Assembly (NCBI RefSeq): GCF_001708935.1 | Contig: NZ_MASI01000005.1 | Span: 183,703 to 247,702 of the forward strand | Direction: 5' to 3' | Length of the DNA stretch: 64,000 nucleotides | Source: Methyloligella halotolerans | GTDB lineage: Bacteria > Pseudomonadota > Alphaproteobacteria > Rhizobiales > Methyloligellaceae | Shown here: positions 1 through 9,131 of the stretch, in pieces | Layout of the letters: every line of letters starts with the position of its first letter | Position numbering within the stretch: the first letter of the stretch is position 1 | Position numbers and translations under genes: made by a program | Notes under the pieces: generated by a model | Databases searched by the model: none | Told to the model about the DNA's origin: nothing | The model's input: only the letters and a program-made list of their open reading frames with translations

Positions 1-87
1 AACCCCCTCTTTGTTCAGCGCAACGAAAACGGCTTGGGTTGCCGGTGCTTCGAACCAGAGGGCGTCATTGAGCGAAGGGAGAGACAT
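1..87 (-). CDS. cca: CCA tRNA nucleotidyltransferase / poly(A) polymerase family, N-terminal fragment
   Basis: Only the first 29 codons lie in the window, reading off its left edge from an ATG at 85-87. The peptide begins MSLPSLNDALWF and contains APATQAVF, which resembles the start of the alphaproteobacterial CCA-adding enzyme, upstream of its nucleotidyltransferase GG-x-V-R motif (not visible here). The enzyme adds or repairs the 3' CCA end of tRNAs in the cytoplasm. It follows the DUF6111 gene by 54 bases in the same direction, the order usual in Rhizobiales, which supports the call. A TTG at 100-102 is a possible alternative start. Identification rests on a very short stretch plus context. 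Confidence 0.6.
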   Translation of the reverse strand, partial: MSLPSLNDALWFEAPATQAVFVALNKEGV

Positions 88-141
88 AAGCGTGTGTGCC
101 AAAACATGGGGACGAAGAGAGGATCTTCGCGAACCGATGGA

Positions 142-402
142 TCAATCGAGATAGCCGGGCTGAATCTTGCCATCGTGATAGACCGGCGGGTGATAGGTGG
201 TGCCGGGACTGCCGCTGTCGAAAGAGACCAGGGTCACCATGCCGATAATCAGAAGCGCAAACCCTGCACCGATCAGCCATACGACTGGAATATCGTCCCA
301 CGCCGAGAGGTTGTTCGCGTTCTTGGTCAGCAGGACGTAACCGGCATAAGCAATAAACGGCAATGAAAACAGTAAGATATTAAGCAGAACAATCCGCAGC
401 AT
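142..402 (-). CDS. DUF6111 family small membrane protein
   Basis: This 86-residue protein has two predicted membrane helices, at roughly residues 3-25 and 40-62, separated by a short polar loop with KNANNLSAWDD. Its soluble tail is rich in Gly, Pro and Tyr and ends near KIQPGYLD. Length, helix layout and the tail match the DUF6111 proteins found beside CCA-adding enzymes in Rhizobiales. No catalytic residues are evident and no biochemical role is known. It probably sits in the inner membrane and is cotranscribed with the cca fragment downstream. Confidence 0.75.
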   Translation of the reverse strand: MLRIVLLNILLFSLPFIAYAGYVLLTKNANNLSAWDDIPVVWLIGAGFALLIIGMVTLVSFDSGSPGTTYHPPVYHDGKIQPGYLD

Positions 403-519
403 AAAGACCTCTCAACCTCAGCACGTCTCCGAATGGAGATCGCCGTGGTCCAGACAGCATAGCGGTCGGTGGCACTCAATGCGATACGAAGAGAAACTGC
501 CGAGCCGAATTGGGCGCGC

Positions 520-1083
520 TTAATCGCTCTCCGGAAACGGGAAGAAGCTGCCGGAGCTCCAAATCCCGAGCTCGCCATCCTTTTCCACCGCGCGTTCAAC
601 GAGATCGTAGAACACCGAGCGGGCGATTCGGGCTTCCAGCGCCCCCCGCACGCGTACGAACGGCGTGAAGCTTCCATCCTCCTCGCTCCGGAAGCTCAAC
701 GGATGCTCCCCATCGGCCTCGACGTCGTCGTCGAGATTGGTGCGGAAGCGCAGCGTCTGATCGGCTCCCTCGCCGGTCACATCCATTGCGACCGCGACGA
801 AAGGCGAGTCCTCCACCTCGACCGACACCTTCTCCACCGGGGTCACGAGATAGTGAATGCCGTCCTCTTCCTTGCGCAGTACCGTGGAGAACAGCTTGGA
901 AAGCGCGATCCGCCTGATGGGGCTCCCCTGATAGTACCAAGTGCCGTCCCGCGCGATTTTCATGCCGATATCGCCGCAAAGCTCGGGCTCCGGGCGGCTG
1001 GCCTCGGATGAGGCTCCGCCCCGCATCTTCGCCAGCTCTTCGGCGGCGTCTTGCCGGTTATCCTTTGCCCTGTCTTGAGCCAT
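520..1083 (-). CDS. DUF1285 domain-containing protein
   Basis: A soluble protein of about 187 residues with the DUF1285 pattern: a glycine-rich DGTWYYQGSPI segment around residue 45, the IALSKLFSTVLRKE segment, a central YLVTPVEKVSVEVED strand, and a C-terminal FYDLVERAV helix. The function of the family is unknown. An ATG at 1081-1083 is preferred over the in-frame TTG six bases earlier. The gene is transcribed divergently from the MoxR gene, an arrangement common in Rhizobiales. In many relatives a CoA pyrophosphatase lies between DUF1285 and cca; here only 117 bases separate this gene from DUF6111 and no such gene is present. Confidence 0.8.
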   Translation of the reverse strand: MAQDRAKDNRQDAAEELAKMRGGASSEASRPEPELCGDIGMKIARDGTWYYQGSPIRRIALSKLFSTVLRKEEDGIHYLVTPVEKVSVEVEDSPFVAVAMDVTGEGADQTLRFRTNLDDDVEADGEHPLSFRSEEDGSFTPFVRVRGALEARIARSVFYDLVERAVEKDGELGIWSSGSFFPFPESD

Positions 1084-1266
1084 GAACAAAATTTAATCCC
1101 TTGTGCCTGCGTTCGCCCCTAGATTGCTTGGTCAATCAGGATCAAGCGGTCACTATTGTAACCAATTTGCCGCCGAGACTGGCGGCCCGTTCGCAGTCCG
1201 GCCGGCCAATCCCATGGATCGCGCCAGGCCACCCTCTCCGCCAGAGACGAACCCACGACGGTACGC

Positions 1267-2265
1267 ATGACAATATCCAACCCGACTGAAGACGAACTTG
1301 TCGACCTGATCGAGGAGGTCGGCGCCAAGATCCAGGATGTCCGCGAAGCCACCAGCTCGGTGATCTTCGGCCAGGAGAAGGTCATCGACCTGACCCTGAT
1401 CACCCTGCTCTCCGGCGGCCACGCGCTCCTCATCGGCGTGCCGGGGCTCGCCAAGACAAGCCTCGTGGAGGCTTTGGGCGCGGTGCTCGGTCTCGACAAC
1501 AAGCGCATTCAGTTCACCCCGGACCTAATGCCCTCGGACATTCTCGGTTCCGAGGTGCTGGAGGAAGGGCCGAGCGGCGAGCGAAGCTTCCGCTTCGTGC
1601 CGGGCCCCGTCTTTACCCAGCTTCTGATGGCCGACGAGATCAACCGCGCCAGCCCGAAAACCCAGTCTGCGCTGCTCCAGGCCATGCAGGAAAATCATGT
1701 CAGCGTCGCCGGCCACCGCCACGACGTACCCCGGCCCTTCCACGTGCTGGCCACCCAGAATCCGCTGGAGCAGGAGGGCACCTATCCCCTCCCCGAGGCG
1801 CAGCTCGACCGCTTCCTGCTGCAGATCGACGTCTCCTATCCGGATGAGCTGGCCGAGCGCCGGATGCTCATGGCGACCACCGGCGTAGACCGGCGCCAGC
1901 TCGACACCATCCTCAGCGCCGACGAGCTGATGCTGGCTCAGACCCTGGTGCGCCAGCTTCCCGTCGGCGATCAGGTGGTGGACGCGATCCTGCAGCTCGT
2001 CCGCTCGGCCCGGCCGGGCCAGACCGCCAATGCCGAACTCGACGAGCTCATCGCTTGGGGCCCCGGCCCCCGTGCCAGCCAGGCACTGATGCTGGCGGTC
2101 CGCGCCAAGGCGATGATCGAAGGACGGCTCGCGCCTTCCGTGGATGACGTCATCGAGTTGGCAGAGCCCGTGCTGAAGCATCGCATGGCTCTCACCTTCA
2201 CCGCCCGTGCGGAAGGCATCCACATCTCGGATCTGGTGGCCCGCCTCGTCGAGCCGCTTCGATAA
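1267..2265 (+). CDS. moxR: MoxR family AAA+ ATPase
   Basis: This 332-residue protein has a clear AAA+ core: a Walker A motif GVPGLAKTS at residues 57-65, Walker B with MADEINRA at 121-128, a sensor-1 ATQNP motif, and an LPEAQLDRF arginine-finger region. Length is standard for the MoxR class. MoxR ATPases act as chaperones that mature or activate partner proteins, usually together with DUF58 and von Willebrand A-type proteins encoded next to them, as here. The gene is the first of a four-gene run on the plus strand; the DUF58 gene follows after nine bases. The specific client cannot be told from the sequence. Confidence 0.92.
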   Translation: MTISNPTEDELVDLIEEVGAKIQDVREATSSVIFGQEKVIDLTLITLLSGGHALLIGVPGLAKTSLVEALGAVLGLDNKRIQFTPDLMPSDILGSEVLEEGPSGERSFRFVPGPVFTQLLMADEINRASPKTQSALLQAMQENHVSVAGHRHDVPRPFHVLATQNPLEQEGTYPLPEAQLDRFLLQIDVSYPDELAERRMLMATTGVDRRQLDTILSADELMLAQTLVRQLPVGDQVVDAILQLVRSARPGQTANAELDELIAWGPGPRASQALMLAVRAKAMIEGRLAPSVDDVIELAEPVLKHRMALTFTARAEGIHISDLVARLVEPLR

Positions 2266-2274
2266 GGATCGCTT

Positions 2275-3216
2275 TTGGCCCAGGACACGGTCCAAGACAT
2301 GGCCCACACGCTCCCGCCTGAGGTCACCGAGGCCCACAGCCTCGCTGACCGCATGCCTGCGCTTCTGCTCGAGGCCCAGCGTGTCGCCCATACGGTGACC
2401 TACGGCACCCATGGCCGCCGCCGCGCGGGGCCGGGCGAGACGTTTTGGCAGTTCCGCTATTTCGACGAGAACGATTCCCTGTCGGGCATCGATTGGCGTC
2501 GCTCGGCCGGTTCCGATCATCTCTATGTCCGCGAGCGCGAATGGGAGGCCGCCCACACGGTCTGGCTCTGGACCGATCTCTCACCGTCCATGCAGTTCCG
2601 CTCCGCCCTGTCCGGAACCTACAAGGATAGTCGCGCGGCCGTTCTGGCCCTGGCCCTTTGCGAGCTTCTGATTCGCGCCGGCGAACGGGTCGGCTTCCTG
2701 GGGCACGCGCCCATGACCGGCCGCCATGCCACGCGGCGCCTCGCCGAGATCCTGGTGCGCGAATCCCAACGCGGCGGAAGCCTTCCGCCTGCGGCGCCTC
2801 TGAGCCGCTTCTCCGAATGCATCTTGTTGAGCGATTTCCTCGAGCCCGTCGCCGAAACGGCGAAAGCCGTCGAGACCATCGCGGCCCAGGGCGTGCGCGG
2901 CCATATGGTCCAGGTCTTCGACCCTGCCGAGGAGACCCTCCCCTATGAAGGCCGCACCGAATTCACCGACACCGAAGGCGGCGACCGCGTCATCGCCGGC
3001 CGCGCCGAGACCCTCCGCGATGCCTACGCGGTGCGCCTACGCGATCACCGTGACGGCTTGAACGAGCTTGCCCGCCGTCTCGGCTGGTCCCTCTTCCTGC
3101 ATCACACCGACCGGCCCGCCGGCGAAGCGCTGCTCTCGATCCATAACCGGCTCGCGGGCCTTGAGCAGAGCTATCAATTCCGCCAGCCCACAGGCAGGGG
3201 CGAGCAGGCCTCATGA
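2275..3216 (+). CDS. DUF58 domain-containing protein
   Basis: A 313-residue protein with the DUF58 hallmark, a Gly-Ile-Asp-Trp-Arg-Arg segment near residues 71-76 followed by VREREWE at 85-91. A von Willebrand A-like strand WLWTDLSPSM then begins near residue 95. It uses a TTG start with AAGGA placed six bases upstream inside the end of moxR; a later ATG at codon 9 is possible. DUF58 proteins are the usual partners of MoxR ATPases. The 3' end overlaps the next gene by four bases (ATGA), indicating translational coupling. The cellular role is unknown. Confidence 0.88.
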   Translation: MAQDTVQDMAHTLPPEVTEAHSLADRMPALLLEAQRVAHTVTYGTHGRRRAGPGETFWQFRYFDENDSLSGIDWRRSAGSDHLYVREREWEAAHTVWLWTDLSPSMQFRSALSGTYKDSRAAVLALALCELLIRAGERVGFLGHAPMTGRHATRRLAEILVRESQRGGSLPPAAPLSRFSECILLSDFLEPVAETAKAVETIAAQGVRGHMVQVFDPAEETLPYEGRTEFTDTEGGDRVIAGRAETLRDAYAVRLRDHRDGLNELARRLGWSLFLHHTDRPAGEALLSIHNRLAGLEQSYQFRQPTGRGEQAS

Positions 3217-6161
3217 TCACCCTTGGCTCCATCGGCATCCTGAGCCCCTGGGTTCTGCTGGGCCTCGCCACGCTGCCGGCGATCTGGTGGCTGCTGCGCC
3301 TGACGCCCCCCAGCCCCCAGCGCGTCAACTTCCCGCCGACCCGGCTTCTGAAAGACCTTCAGACCACCGAGGAGACTCCGGCCCATAGTCCTTGGTGGCT
3401 CACGCTCCTGCGCATGCTGCTTGCCGCGCTGATCGTGCTCGCCCTCTCCCAGCCGGTCCTCAACCCCGACACGGAGACCGCGGCCGGCGAAGGTCCGCTG
3501 CTGCTCGTGGTCGACAACGGATGGGCCAGCGCCAGCCATTGGGACGACCGCCGCGAGGCCATCACCGCGGCCCTCGACGAGGCTGCCCGCGAAGGCAAGC
3601 CCGTGGTGCTGGCGGCGACCGCGAAGGGATCGAGCTTGAGCGAGCCCACCGATGCCGGCCGCGCCCGCGAGCGCGCCACCGGCTTGGCTCCGAAGCCTTA
3701 CGCCCCCGATCGCGCCGCCATGGCTGAAAAGCTGAAGAGCGAGCTCGGCGACCGGACCGACTACAGCGTGCTTTGGCTGACCGACGGTATCGACTACGGC
3801 GACAGCGAGGCTTTTGCCAAGACCCTGGCGGAGCTTGCAGGATCCACCGGTGCCCTGCGCATCCTCCGCCCGGGAAAGGACGACGCACCGCTTCTCCTCG
3901 GCCAGAGCACCGGCGATGCCACCGCTCTCGAGGCCAAGGTGACCAGCGCCTCGGACGGTCCCCGCTCCGGCACTGTTCAGGCCCTGACCGCTCGTGCCGA
4001 GCCCTTGGGCGAAGCGCCCTTCCGCATCGCGGAGGGAAAGCGGGAAGCCGACGTCCAGTTCGATCTCCCCCTTGAGATCCGTAACCAGATTTCGCGCCTG
4101 CAGATCCGCGGCGAAAACTCCGCCGGCGCGGTGCAGCTTCTCGACGGCCGCTCTCAATGGCATCGGGTCGGCATCATCTCCGGCGAATCCCGCGAGGCGG
4201 CCCAGCCGCTTCTCTCGCCGCTCTATTACGTCCAGCGCGCACTTTCGCCCTATGCGGACGTGGTCACGCCGCGCGAGGCCAATGTCGCCCTCGCGGTGAA
4301 GGAGCTGGAGGACCAGCACGTCTCCACCATGGTGCTGGCCGATATCGGCAAGCTGCTGCCGGCGACCCAGGAGGATCTGGAGGAGTGGCTGAACGCGGGC
4401 GGCGTTCTGATCCGCTTCGCCGGCCCACGCATGGAGCAAGGCGGCGACGAGTTGCTCCCCGTGGTGCTGCGCCGGGGCGGCCGTTCGCTCGGCGGCTCCA
4501 TGTCGTGGAGCGATCCCCAGCCATTGGCCGCCTTTGACGACGAGAGTCCCTTTCGCGGTCTCGACATTCCCGACGATGTGGATGTGAAGCGTCAGGTCCT
4601 CGCCGATCCGACAGTCGCGACGGACTCCCAGGTCTGGGCGCGCCTCGCTGACGGCACCCCCCTCGTGACCGCCGCACGCAAGGGCGACGGATGGGTCGTG
4701 CTCTTCCACATCACGGCAAACTCGGACTGGTCGAACCTCCCCCTCTCCGGCCTGTTCGTTCAGATGCTCCGCCGCATCGTCGCCCTCGCCCCGACGAAGA
4801 TCGACACCGGCGATGCCGGCAAGGCGACGACCGTGGCCGCCGGCGCCGAAGACGATGCCGCGGCCATCAACCAGACGGCGCTCGCCCCCGTACAGACGCT
4901 CGACGGATTCGGTCAGCTCCTTCCTGCGCCGCCGGAAGCCGCGCCCATCCCGGCCAAAGAGATCGATACGATCACTCCCTCGCCCGAGCATCCCCCGGGC
5001 TTCTATGGCCGCGACCGCGCGACCCGCGCCCTCAATATCGGACGGCCCGGCGCCAGCCTCGTGCCTCTGGGCGATCTCAGCGACGCGGCGGGCCAGGCAG
5101 CCAGCATCGGCGGCTACACTCTTCGCCCGCCCATGGCCCTGGCGAAGTGGCTTTACCTCGCGGCTCTCGCGCTCTTCATCGTCGATATCTTCGCCATGCT
5201 GGTCTTGAGCGGTGGCATGCGCTGGCGCGGCCGGCTGGGTGGATCGTCAGGTCGGCGTGCCGGACGGGGCGTCGCCGGCACCGCGGCGATCCTCCTCGCT
5301 CTCGCGACGGTCATCGGCGGGGGTAGCGATGCCCACGCCCAGCAGCAATTCCTCCAATCACCGCCTTCGGGCAACCTTCCGGCGCAGGACGAAGCCTCCA
5401 GCCAGATCACCGCAGACGACGTCTCTCCCGAGGAGATGTTCGGTCTCGACTCCTCCCTCGTCACCCATCTCGCCTATGTCGAGACCGGCAACCCGCAGGT
5501 GGACGAGACCAGCCGCCAGGGGCTCGCAGGCCTCTCCCGCGTGCTCACCGCCCGCACCGCGCTTGAGCCCGCCGAGCCCGTCGGCATCGACATCGAGAAG
5601 GACGACCTCGCCTTCTTCCCCGTGCTCTATTGGCCCGTGGAGCAGGACGCAGCGCCCCTCTCCGATTCGACCCTCGCCAAGGTCGACGCCTACATGAAGC
5701 AGGGCGGCATGATCATCTTCGACACCAAGCAGGAGAATGCTGGCGGCAGCCTGCGCGGGTCCGCCCTGGAGCGGCTGATAGGCAAGCTCGACATTCCGCC
5801 CCTGGAGCCGGTTCCCGCCGAGCACGTGCTGACGAAGGCCTTCTATCTGATGGACAGCTTCCCCGGCCGCTGGGACGGCGGCACCCTATGGGTCGAAGCC
5901 GCACCGCAGACCGACGCCGAGCGCGCCGTGCGCTCCCAGACCGACGGCGTCAGCTCCCTCGTCATCAGCTCGAACGATTTCGCCTCCGCCTGGGCGCTGG
6001 ACGATCAGAACCGCCCGCTCTACCCCGTCGTGCCCGGGGGCGAGGTGCAGCGGGAGATGGCCTTCCGCGCCGGCGTAAACATCGTGATGTATGCCCTGAC
6101 CGGAAACTATAAGGCCGACCAGGTCCACGTCCCCGCACTCCTTGAACGGCTGGGGCAGTAG
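3213..6161 (+). CDS. BatA-like / DUF4159 domain membrane protein
   Basis: This is a 982-residue membrane protein. The N-terminus has the BatA ('aerotolerance regulator') layout: helices near residues 8-30 and 63-82, then a von Willebrand A-like region with LLLVVDNGWAS. The middle is periplasmic or cytoplasmic and includes a glutamine-amidotransferase-like stretch. A third helix lies near residues 645-666, with another around 690-710. The last 210 residues form a DUF4159 domain, seen in YVETGNPQVDETSRQGLAGL and YMKQGGMIIFDTKQ. It overlaps the DUF58 gene by four bases and is followed after two bases by another membrane protein. Such proteins form a MoxR-DUF58-VWA system presumed to act at the envelope. 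Confidence 0.85.
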   Translation: MITLGSIGILSPWVLLGLATLPAIWWLLRLTPPSPQRVNFPPTRLLKDLQTTEETPAHSPWWLTLLRMLLAALIVLALSQPVLNPDTETAAGEGPLLLVVDNGWASASHWDDRREAITAALDEAAREGKPVVLAATAKGSSLSEPTDAGRARERATGLAPKPYAPDRAAMAEKLKSELGDRTDYSVLWLTDGIDYGDSEAFAKTLAELAGSTGALRILRPGKDDAPLLLGQSTGDATALEAKVTSASDGPRSGTVQALTARAEPLGEAPFRIAEGKREADVQFDLPLEIRNQISRLQIRGENSAGAVQLLDGRSQWHRVGIISGESREAAQPLLSPLYYVQRALSPYADVVTPREANVALAVKELEDQHVSTMVLADIGKLLPATQEDLEEWLNAGGVLIRFAGPRMEQGGDELLPVVLRRGGRSLGGSMSWSDPQPLAAFDDESPFRGLDIPDDVDVKRQVLADPTVATDSQVWARLADGTPLVTAARKGDGWVVLFHITANSDWSNLPLSGLFVQMLRRIVALAPTKIDTGDAGKATTVAAGAEDDAAAINQTALAPVQTLDGFGQLLPAPPEAAPIPAKEIDTITPSPEHPPGFYGRDRATRALNIGRPGASLVPLGDLSDAAGQAASIGGYTLRPPMALAKWLYLAALALFIVDIFAMLVLSGGMRWRGRLGGSSGRRAGRGVAGTAAILLALATVIGGGSDAHAQQQFLQSPPSGNLPAQDEASSQITADDVSPEEMFGLDSSLVTHLAYVETGNPQVDETSRQGLAGLSRVLTARTALEPAEPVGIDIEKDDLAFFPVLYWPVEQDAAPLSDSTLAKVDAYMKQGGMIIFDTKQENAGGSLRGSALERLIGKLDIPPLEPVPAEHVLTKAFYLMDSFPGRWDGGTLWVEAAPQTDAERAVRSQTDGVSSLVISSNDFASAWALDDQNRPLYPVVPGGEVQREMAFRAGVNIVMYALTGNYKADQVHVPALLERLGQ

Positions 6162-6163
6162 TC

Positions 6164-8251
6164 ATGAACGGAATGAGCTGGTCGATCGAATTCCTCCCCC
6201 TCGTGTCCTGGCCGATCCTCGGCGGACTGGCCGCGATTGGCGCGTTGCTGCTTCTCCTCCTGCTCTGGCGCTCGCGGCGCGGCGCCCTACTTCGCGGAAC
6301 CGCCTACGCATTATTGCTGCTGGCCTTGGCCAACCCGCACTTCAAGAAAGAGGAGCGCGAGCCCCTCAACGACGTGGTCGCGGTGGTGGTCGACGACAGC
6401 CAGAGCCAAGCCGTCGCGGGCCGCACGACCCGGACCGCCGAACTGCAGCAGGAGCTGGAAAAGCGCCTGCGCGAACTGCCCAATCTCGACCTGCGCGTGA
6501 TCCATTCCTCGTCCGCCGCTGACAATCCCGACCGCGACGGCAGCTTTCTCTTTACGGATCTCGCCAAGGGTCTCGCAGACACCCCGCCGGAACGCCTGGC
6601 CGGGGTGGTCATGCTCACGGACGGCCAGGTCCACGACGTGCCTAAGACGGCCGCGGAGCTGAACATCGATGCGCCGATCCACGCCATCGTTCCCGGCAAG
6701 AAGAACGAGTTCGACCGGCGCCTGAAGCTGCTGGCCGCGCCCCGCTTCGGCCTCGTCGGCGAAAGCCAGACCGTGGAGCTGCAGGTCGAAGAGACCGGGG
6801 GCCGCCCCGCAAAGCCTATCGCCCTGACCATCAAGCGCCAGGGAGAGGATCCGCTGACCGAGACCGTGACGCCGGGCGAGAAGGTGTCGATCCCCGTCAT
6901 GATCGATCATGCCGGCGCCAACATCGTTGAGATTGCCGCCGAAGTGGACCCGGAGGAGCTGACGGGCCTCAACAATCGCACCGTTCTCACCATCGAAGGC
7001 GTCCGCGAGAACCTGCGCGTTCTCCTCGTGTCCGGCGAACCTTATGCAGGCGAGCGCACCTGGCGGAACATGCTGAAATCCGACGCCTCCGTCGATCTCG
7101 TGCACTTCACCATTCTGCGTCCCCCCGAGAAGCAGGACGGCACGCCCATCAATCAGCTCTCCCTGATCGCCTTTCCGACAAGGGAGCTCTTCCAGGAGAA
7201 GCTGGAAGAGTTCGACCTCATCATCTTCGACCGCTATCAGCGCCGGGGCGTTCTCCCGCTCGCCTATCTCGACAACGTCTCTCGCTACGTGCTGCGGGGC
7301 GGCGCCGTTCTGGTCGCGGCCGGCGAGGATTACGCCTCGCCCCTGAGCCTGTTCCGCACGCCCCTGGCCTATGTTCTGCCTGCCGAGCCGACCGGTCGCG
7401 TCATCAACGAGCCGTTCAAGCCGAAGCCCACCGATCTCGGTGAGCGTCACCCCGTGACCCGCGACCTCCCGGGCGGCGGCGAGAAGCCGCGCTGGGGATC
7501 GTGGTTCCGCAACGTCGAGGCGACGCCAAACGATGCGGAAATCGTCATGGAGGGCGCCGAGGGCAATCCGCTCCTCGTCCTGGCCGAGCGTGGCGAAGGG
7601 CGTGTCGCCCTCCTCCTCTCCGATCAGGCCTGGCTTTGGGCTCGCGGTTACGAGGGCGGCGGTCCCTATACCGGCCTGCTCCGCCGTCTGGCCCATTGGC
7701 TCATGAAGGAGCCGGAGCTGGAGGAAGAGCAGCTGCACGCCTCCAGCCGCGGCCAGACCATCACCATCGAACGTCAGACCATCAAGGACGAGGTCGAACC
7801 CGTAAGCCTGTCCGGCCCGACGGGCGACACCCGGTCCGTAACCTTGAAGGAGAGCGAGCCTGGCGTCTGGCGTGCCCAGGTCAACGTCTCCGAGCAAGGC
7901 ATCTACCAGGTCTCCGCCGGTGAGCTCGCCAGCGTCGTGACGGTCGGCAACGCCAATACCCGCGAACTCGCCGCCGTCACCGCCAGCGACGAAGCCCTCA
8001 AGCCCGTGCTCGACGAGACGGGCGGCGGCAGCTACTGGCTCGGTCGCAAGGACGGAGAAGCCGATGAGATGCCGCGCATCGTCATGCTCGGCTCCAGCAA
8101 GATGATGCATGGCGACGACTGGCTCGGGCTGCATCGCCGGGATGCCTATCGCGTGACGGGCGCAAGCCTCTATCCGCTCTTCAATGGCTATGTCGCGCTC
8201 GCCCTGCTGCTCGGCCTGATGGCGCTGGCCTGGTATCGCGAAGGCCGCTAG
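6164..8251 (+). CDS. large membrane protein of the MoxR/DUF58/DUF4159 block
   Basis: A 695-residue protein with two N-terminal helices (about residues 10-32 and 40-58), a long soluble part, and one C-terminal helix (about 668-690). The soluble part starts with a von Willebrand A-like segment VVAVVVDDSQSQAV and contains VVMLTDGQVHD. Later stretches such as LRVLLVSGEPYAGERTWRNML and RYVLRGGAVLVAAGED resemble the class I glutamine amidotransferase-like fold found in relatives, but I see no catalytic Cys-His-Glu triad. It starts two bases after the DUF4159 gene, so the four genes form one operon. I infer a structural envelope role; no specific function is known. Confidence 0.8.
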   Translation: MNGMSWSIEFLPLVSWPILGGLAAIGALLLLLLLWRSRRGALLRGTAYALLLLALANPHFKKEEREPLNDVVAVVVDDSQSQAVAGRTTRTAELQQELEKRLRELPNLDLRVIHSSSAADNPDRDGSFLFTDLAKGLADTPPERLAGVVMLTDGQVHDVPKTAAELNIDAPIHAIVPGKKNEFDRRLKLLAAPRFGLVGESQTVELQVEETGGRPAKPIALTIKRQGEDPLTETVTPGEKVSIPVMIDHAGANIVEIAAEVDPEELTGLNNRTVLTIEGVRENLRVLLVSGEPYAGERTWRNMLKSDASVDLVHFTILRPPEKQDGTPINQLSLIAFPTRELFQEKLEEFDLIIFDRYQRRGVLPLAYLDNVSRYVLRGGAVLVAAGEDYASPLSLFRTPLAYVLPAEPTGRVINEPFKPKPTDLGERHPVTRDLPGGGEKPRWGSWFRNVEATPNDAEIVMEGAEGNPLLVLAERGEGRVALLLSDQAWLWARGYEGGGPYTGLLRRLAHWLMKEPELEEEQLHASSRGQTITIERQTIKDEVEPVSLSGPTGDTRSVTLKESEPGVWRAQVNVSEQGIYQVSAGELASVVTVGNANTRELAAVTASDEALKPVLDETGGGSYWLGRKDGEADEMPRIVMLGSSKMMHGDDWLGLHRRDAYRVTGASLYPLFNGYVALALLLGLMALAWYREGR

Positions 8252-8784
8252 CTAGACGGCCTCCGAAAGCCACGAGCCGGGGACTGCCTCTCCGAGCACC
8301 ATGCCTCCGGCCGCTGAAAGTGCGCCCTCGGCAAGCTCGCACGCCAGGAGACGGTGGGGGTCGACCGGCCCCGGGAGCACGATCTGACGACCGGCACCTG
8401 CACGAAGCCGAACCGCTCGTAATAGGGAAGATCGCCCACCAGGATCACCAGCCGGTAGCCTGCCGCCTTCGCCTTCTTCAGCCCCTCGCCCATAAGCGCC
8501 TTCCCGTAGCCCTTGCCGCCATGGCGCGGGTCCACCACCAGTGGCCCGAGGAGAAGCGCGCTGTTCTCGCCGCCGATGGTGATGGGCGTGAAGCGTATCC
8601 CGGCGATCAGCTCGTCATTCAGCCGGCCCGTCAGGCACAGGAACGGCACCGGTGGAACCCCCTCGCGGATGCGATAGGCGGTCCGCGCGAACCGGCCGGG
8701 GCCGAACGCATTTGCTGCGAGCCTGGAGAGCGCCGGCTCGTCGGCCGCCTGCTCAGGCGTAATGGTGAATTCGGTATTCGGCAT
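8252..8784 (-). CDS. GNAT family N-acetyltransferase, frameshifted near 8392
   Basis: The protein shows the GNAT fold: a helix-strand start, then LGPLVVDPRHGGKGYGKALM with the acetyl-CoA pyrophosphate loop RHGGKGYG, then YYERFGF. The uninterrupted frame ends in a low-quality tail from Val-Pro onward. One frame over, the DNA continues with IVLPGPVDPHRLLACEL and AGGMVLGEAVPGSWL, the expected family C-terminus, stopping at 8252. A single missing base near 8391-8394 explains this. The substrate is unknown; YhbS/TmcA-like small-molecule acetyltransferases are closest in appearance. The ATG at 8782-8784 is preferred over a TTG four codons earlier. The gene converges on the preceding operon with no intergenic space. 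Confidence 0.75.
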
Positions 8785-9131
8785 CGTCGCAACCAATCAT
8801 ATGGAAAGAGCGGAAAGACTCCCGCCCGGCGACGTCTGCCTCATCGATTGTGATAGATTGGGATGAGCGCGCGTCAGCTGCGAGGAGCCGGGAAAGCGAT
8901 AAATTTCGCCCGGTCTCGTCGTCGCGAAATGGATGCTGTATGAAGCGCGTGTCTCATGATGGCGGTGCCTTTATCACGCGGAACGAGATTGGTCTAGGGC
9001 CGTTTGCCTCATAGACGACAGACAGAAATTCTTTGTAACGCCATAATCGGGTACTGAGCGAATATCGTATATGAGTGTTTTGAGGGGGCGGATCTGAATG
9101 CGGCATTGCCGCCTCCATGCGGGGAAAATTT
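8785..9131. other. intergenic region, GNAT / wrbA divergent promoter region
   Basis: These 347 bases separate two divergent genes and hold no convincing coding sequence. The clearest element is the GGAAC-N16-CGTT promoter at 8980-9004 (listed separately). An ATTTCGC/GCGAAAT inverted repeat lies at 8903-8909 and 8934-8940. A short minus-strand open frame here (8954-9145) has no recognisable family and overlaps the wrbA start. Confidence 0.5.
8980..9004 (+). promoter_or_regulatory. EcfG-type general stress promoter upstream of wrbA
   Basis: GGAAC at 8980-8984 and CGTT at 9001-9004 are separated by exactly 16 bases, matching the published EcfG consensus GGAAC-N16/17-CGTT of alphaproteobacterial general stress response promoters. 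The leader to the wrbA start at 9132 would be about 120 bases. Confidence 0.7.

Noticed and set aside
3174..4991. 605-codon open frame on the minus strand
   Set aside because: It is antisense to the DUF4159 gene, has low-complexity Arg/Gly/Ala composition and no recognisable domain; such frames are common opposite GC-rich genes.
6311..8134. 607-codon minus-strand open frame
   Set aside because: Shadow of the plus-strand membrane protein gene; no family resemblance.
8903..8940. ATTTCGC/GCGAAAT inverted repeat as an operator
   Set aside because: Short arms with a 24-base gap; no second copy was noticed in the window.
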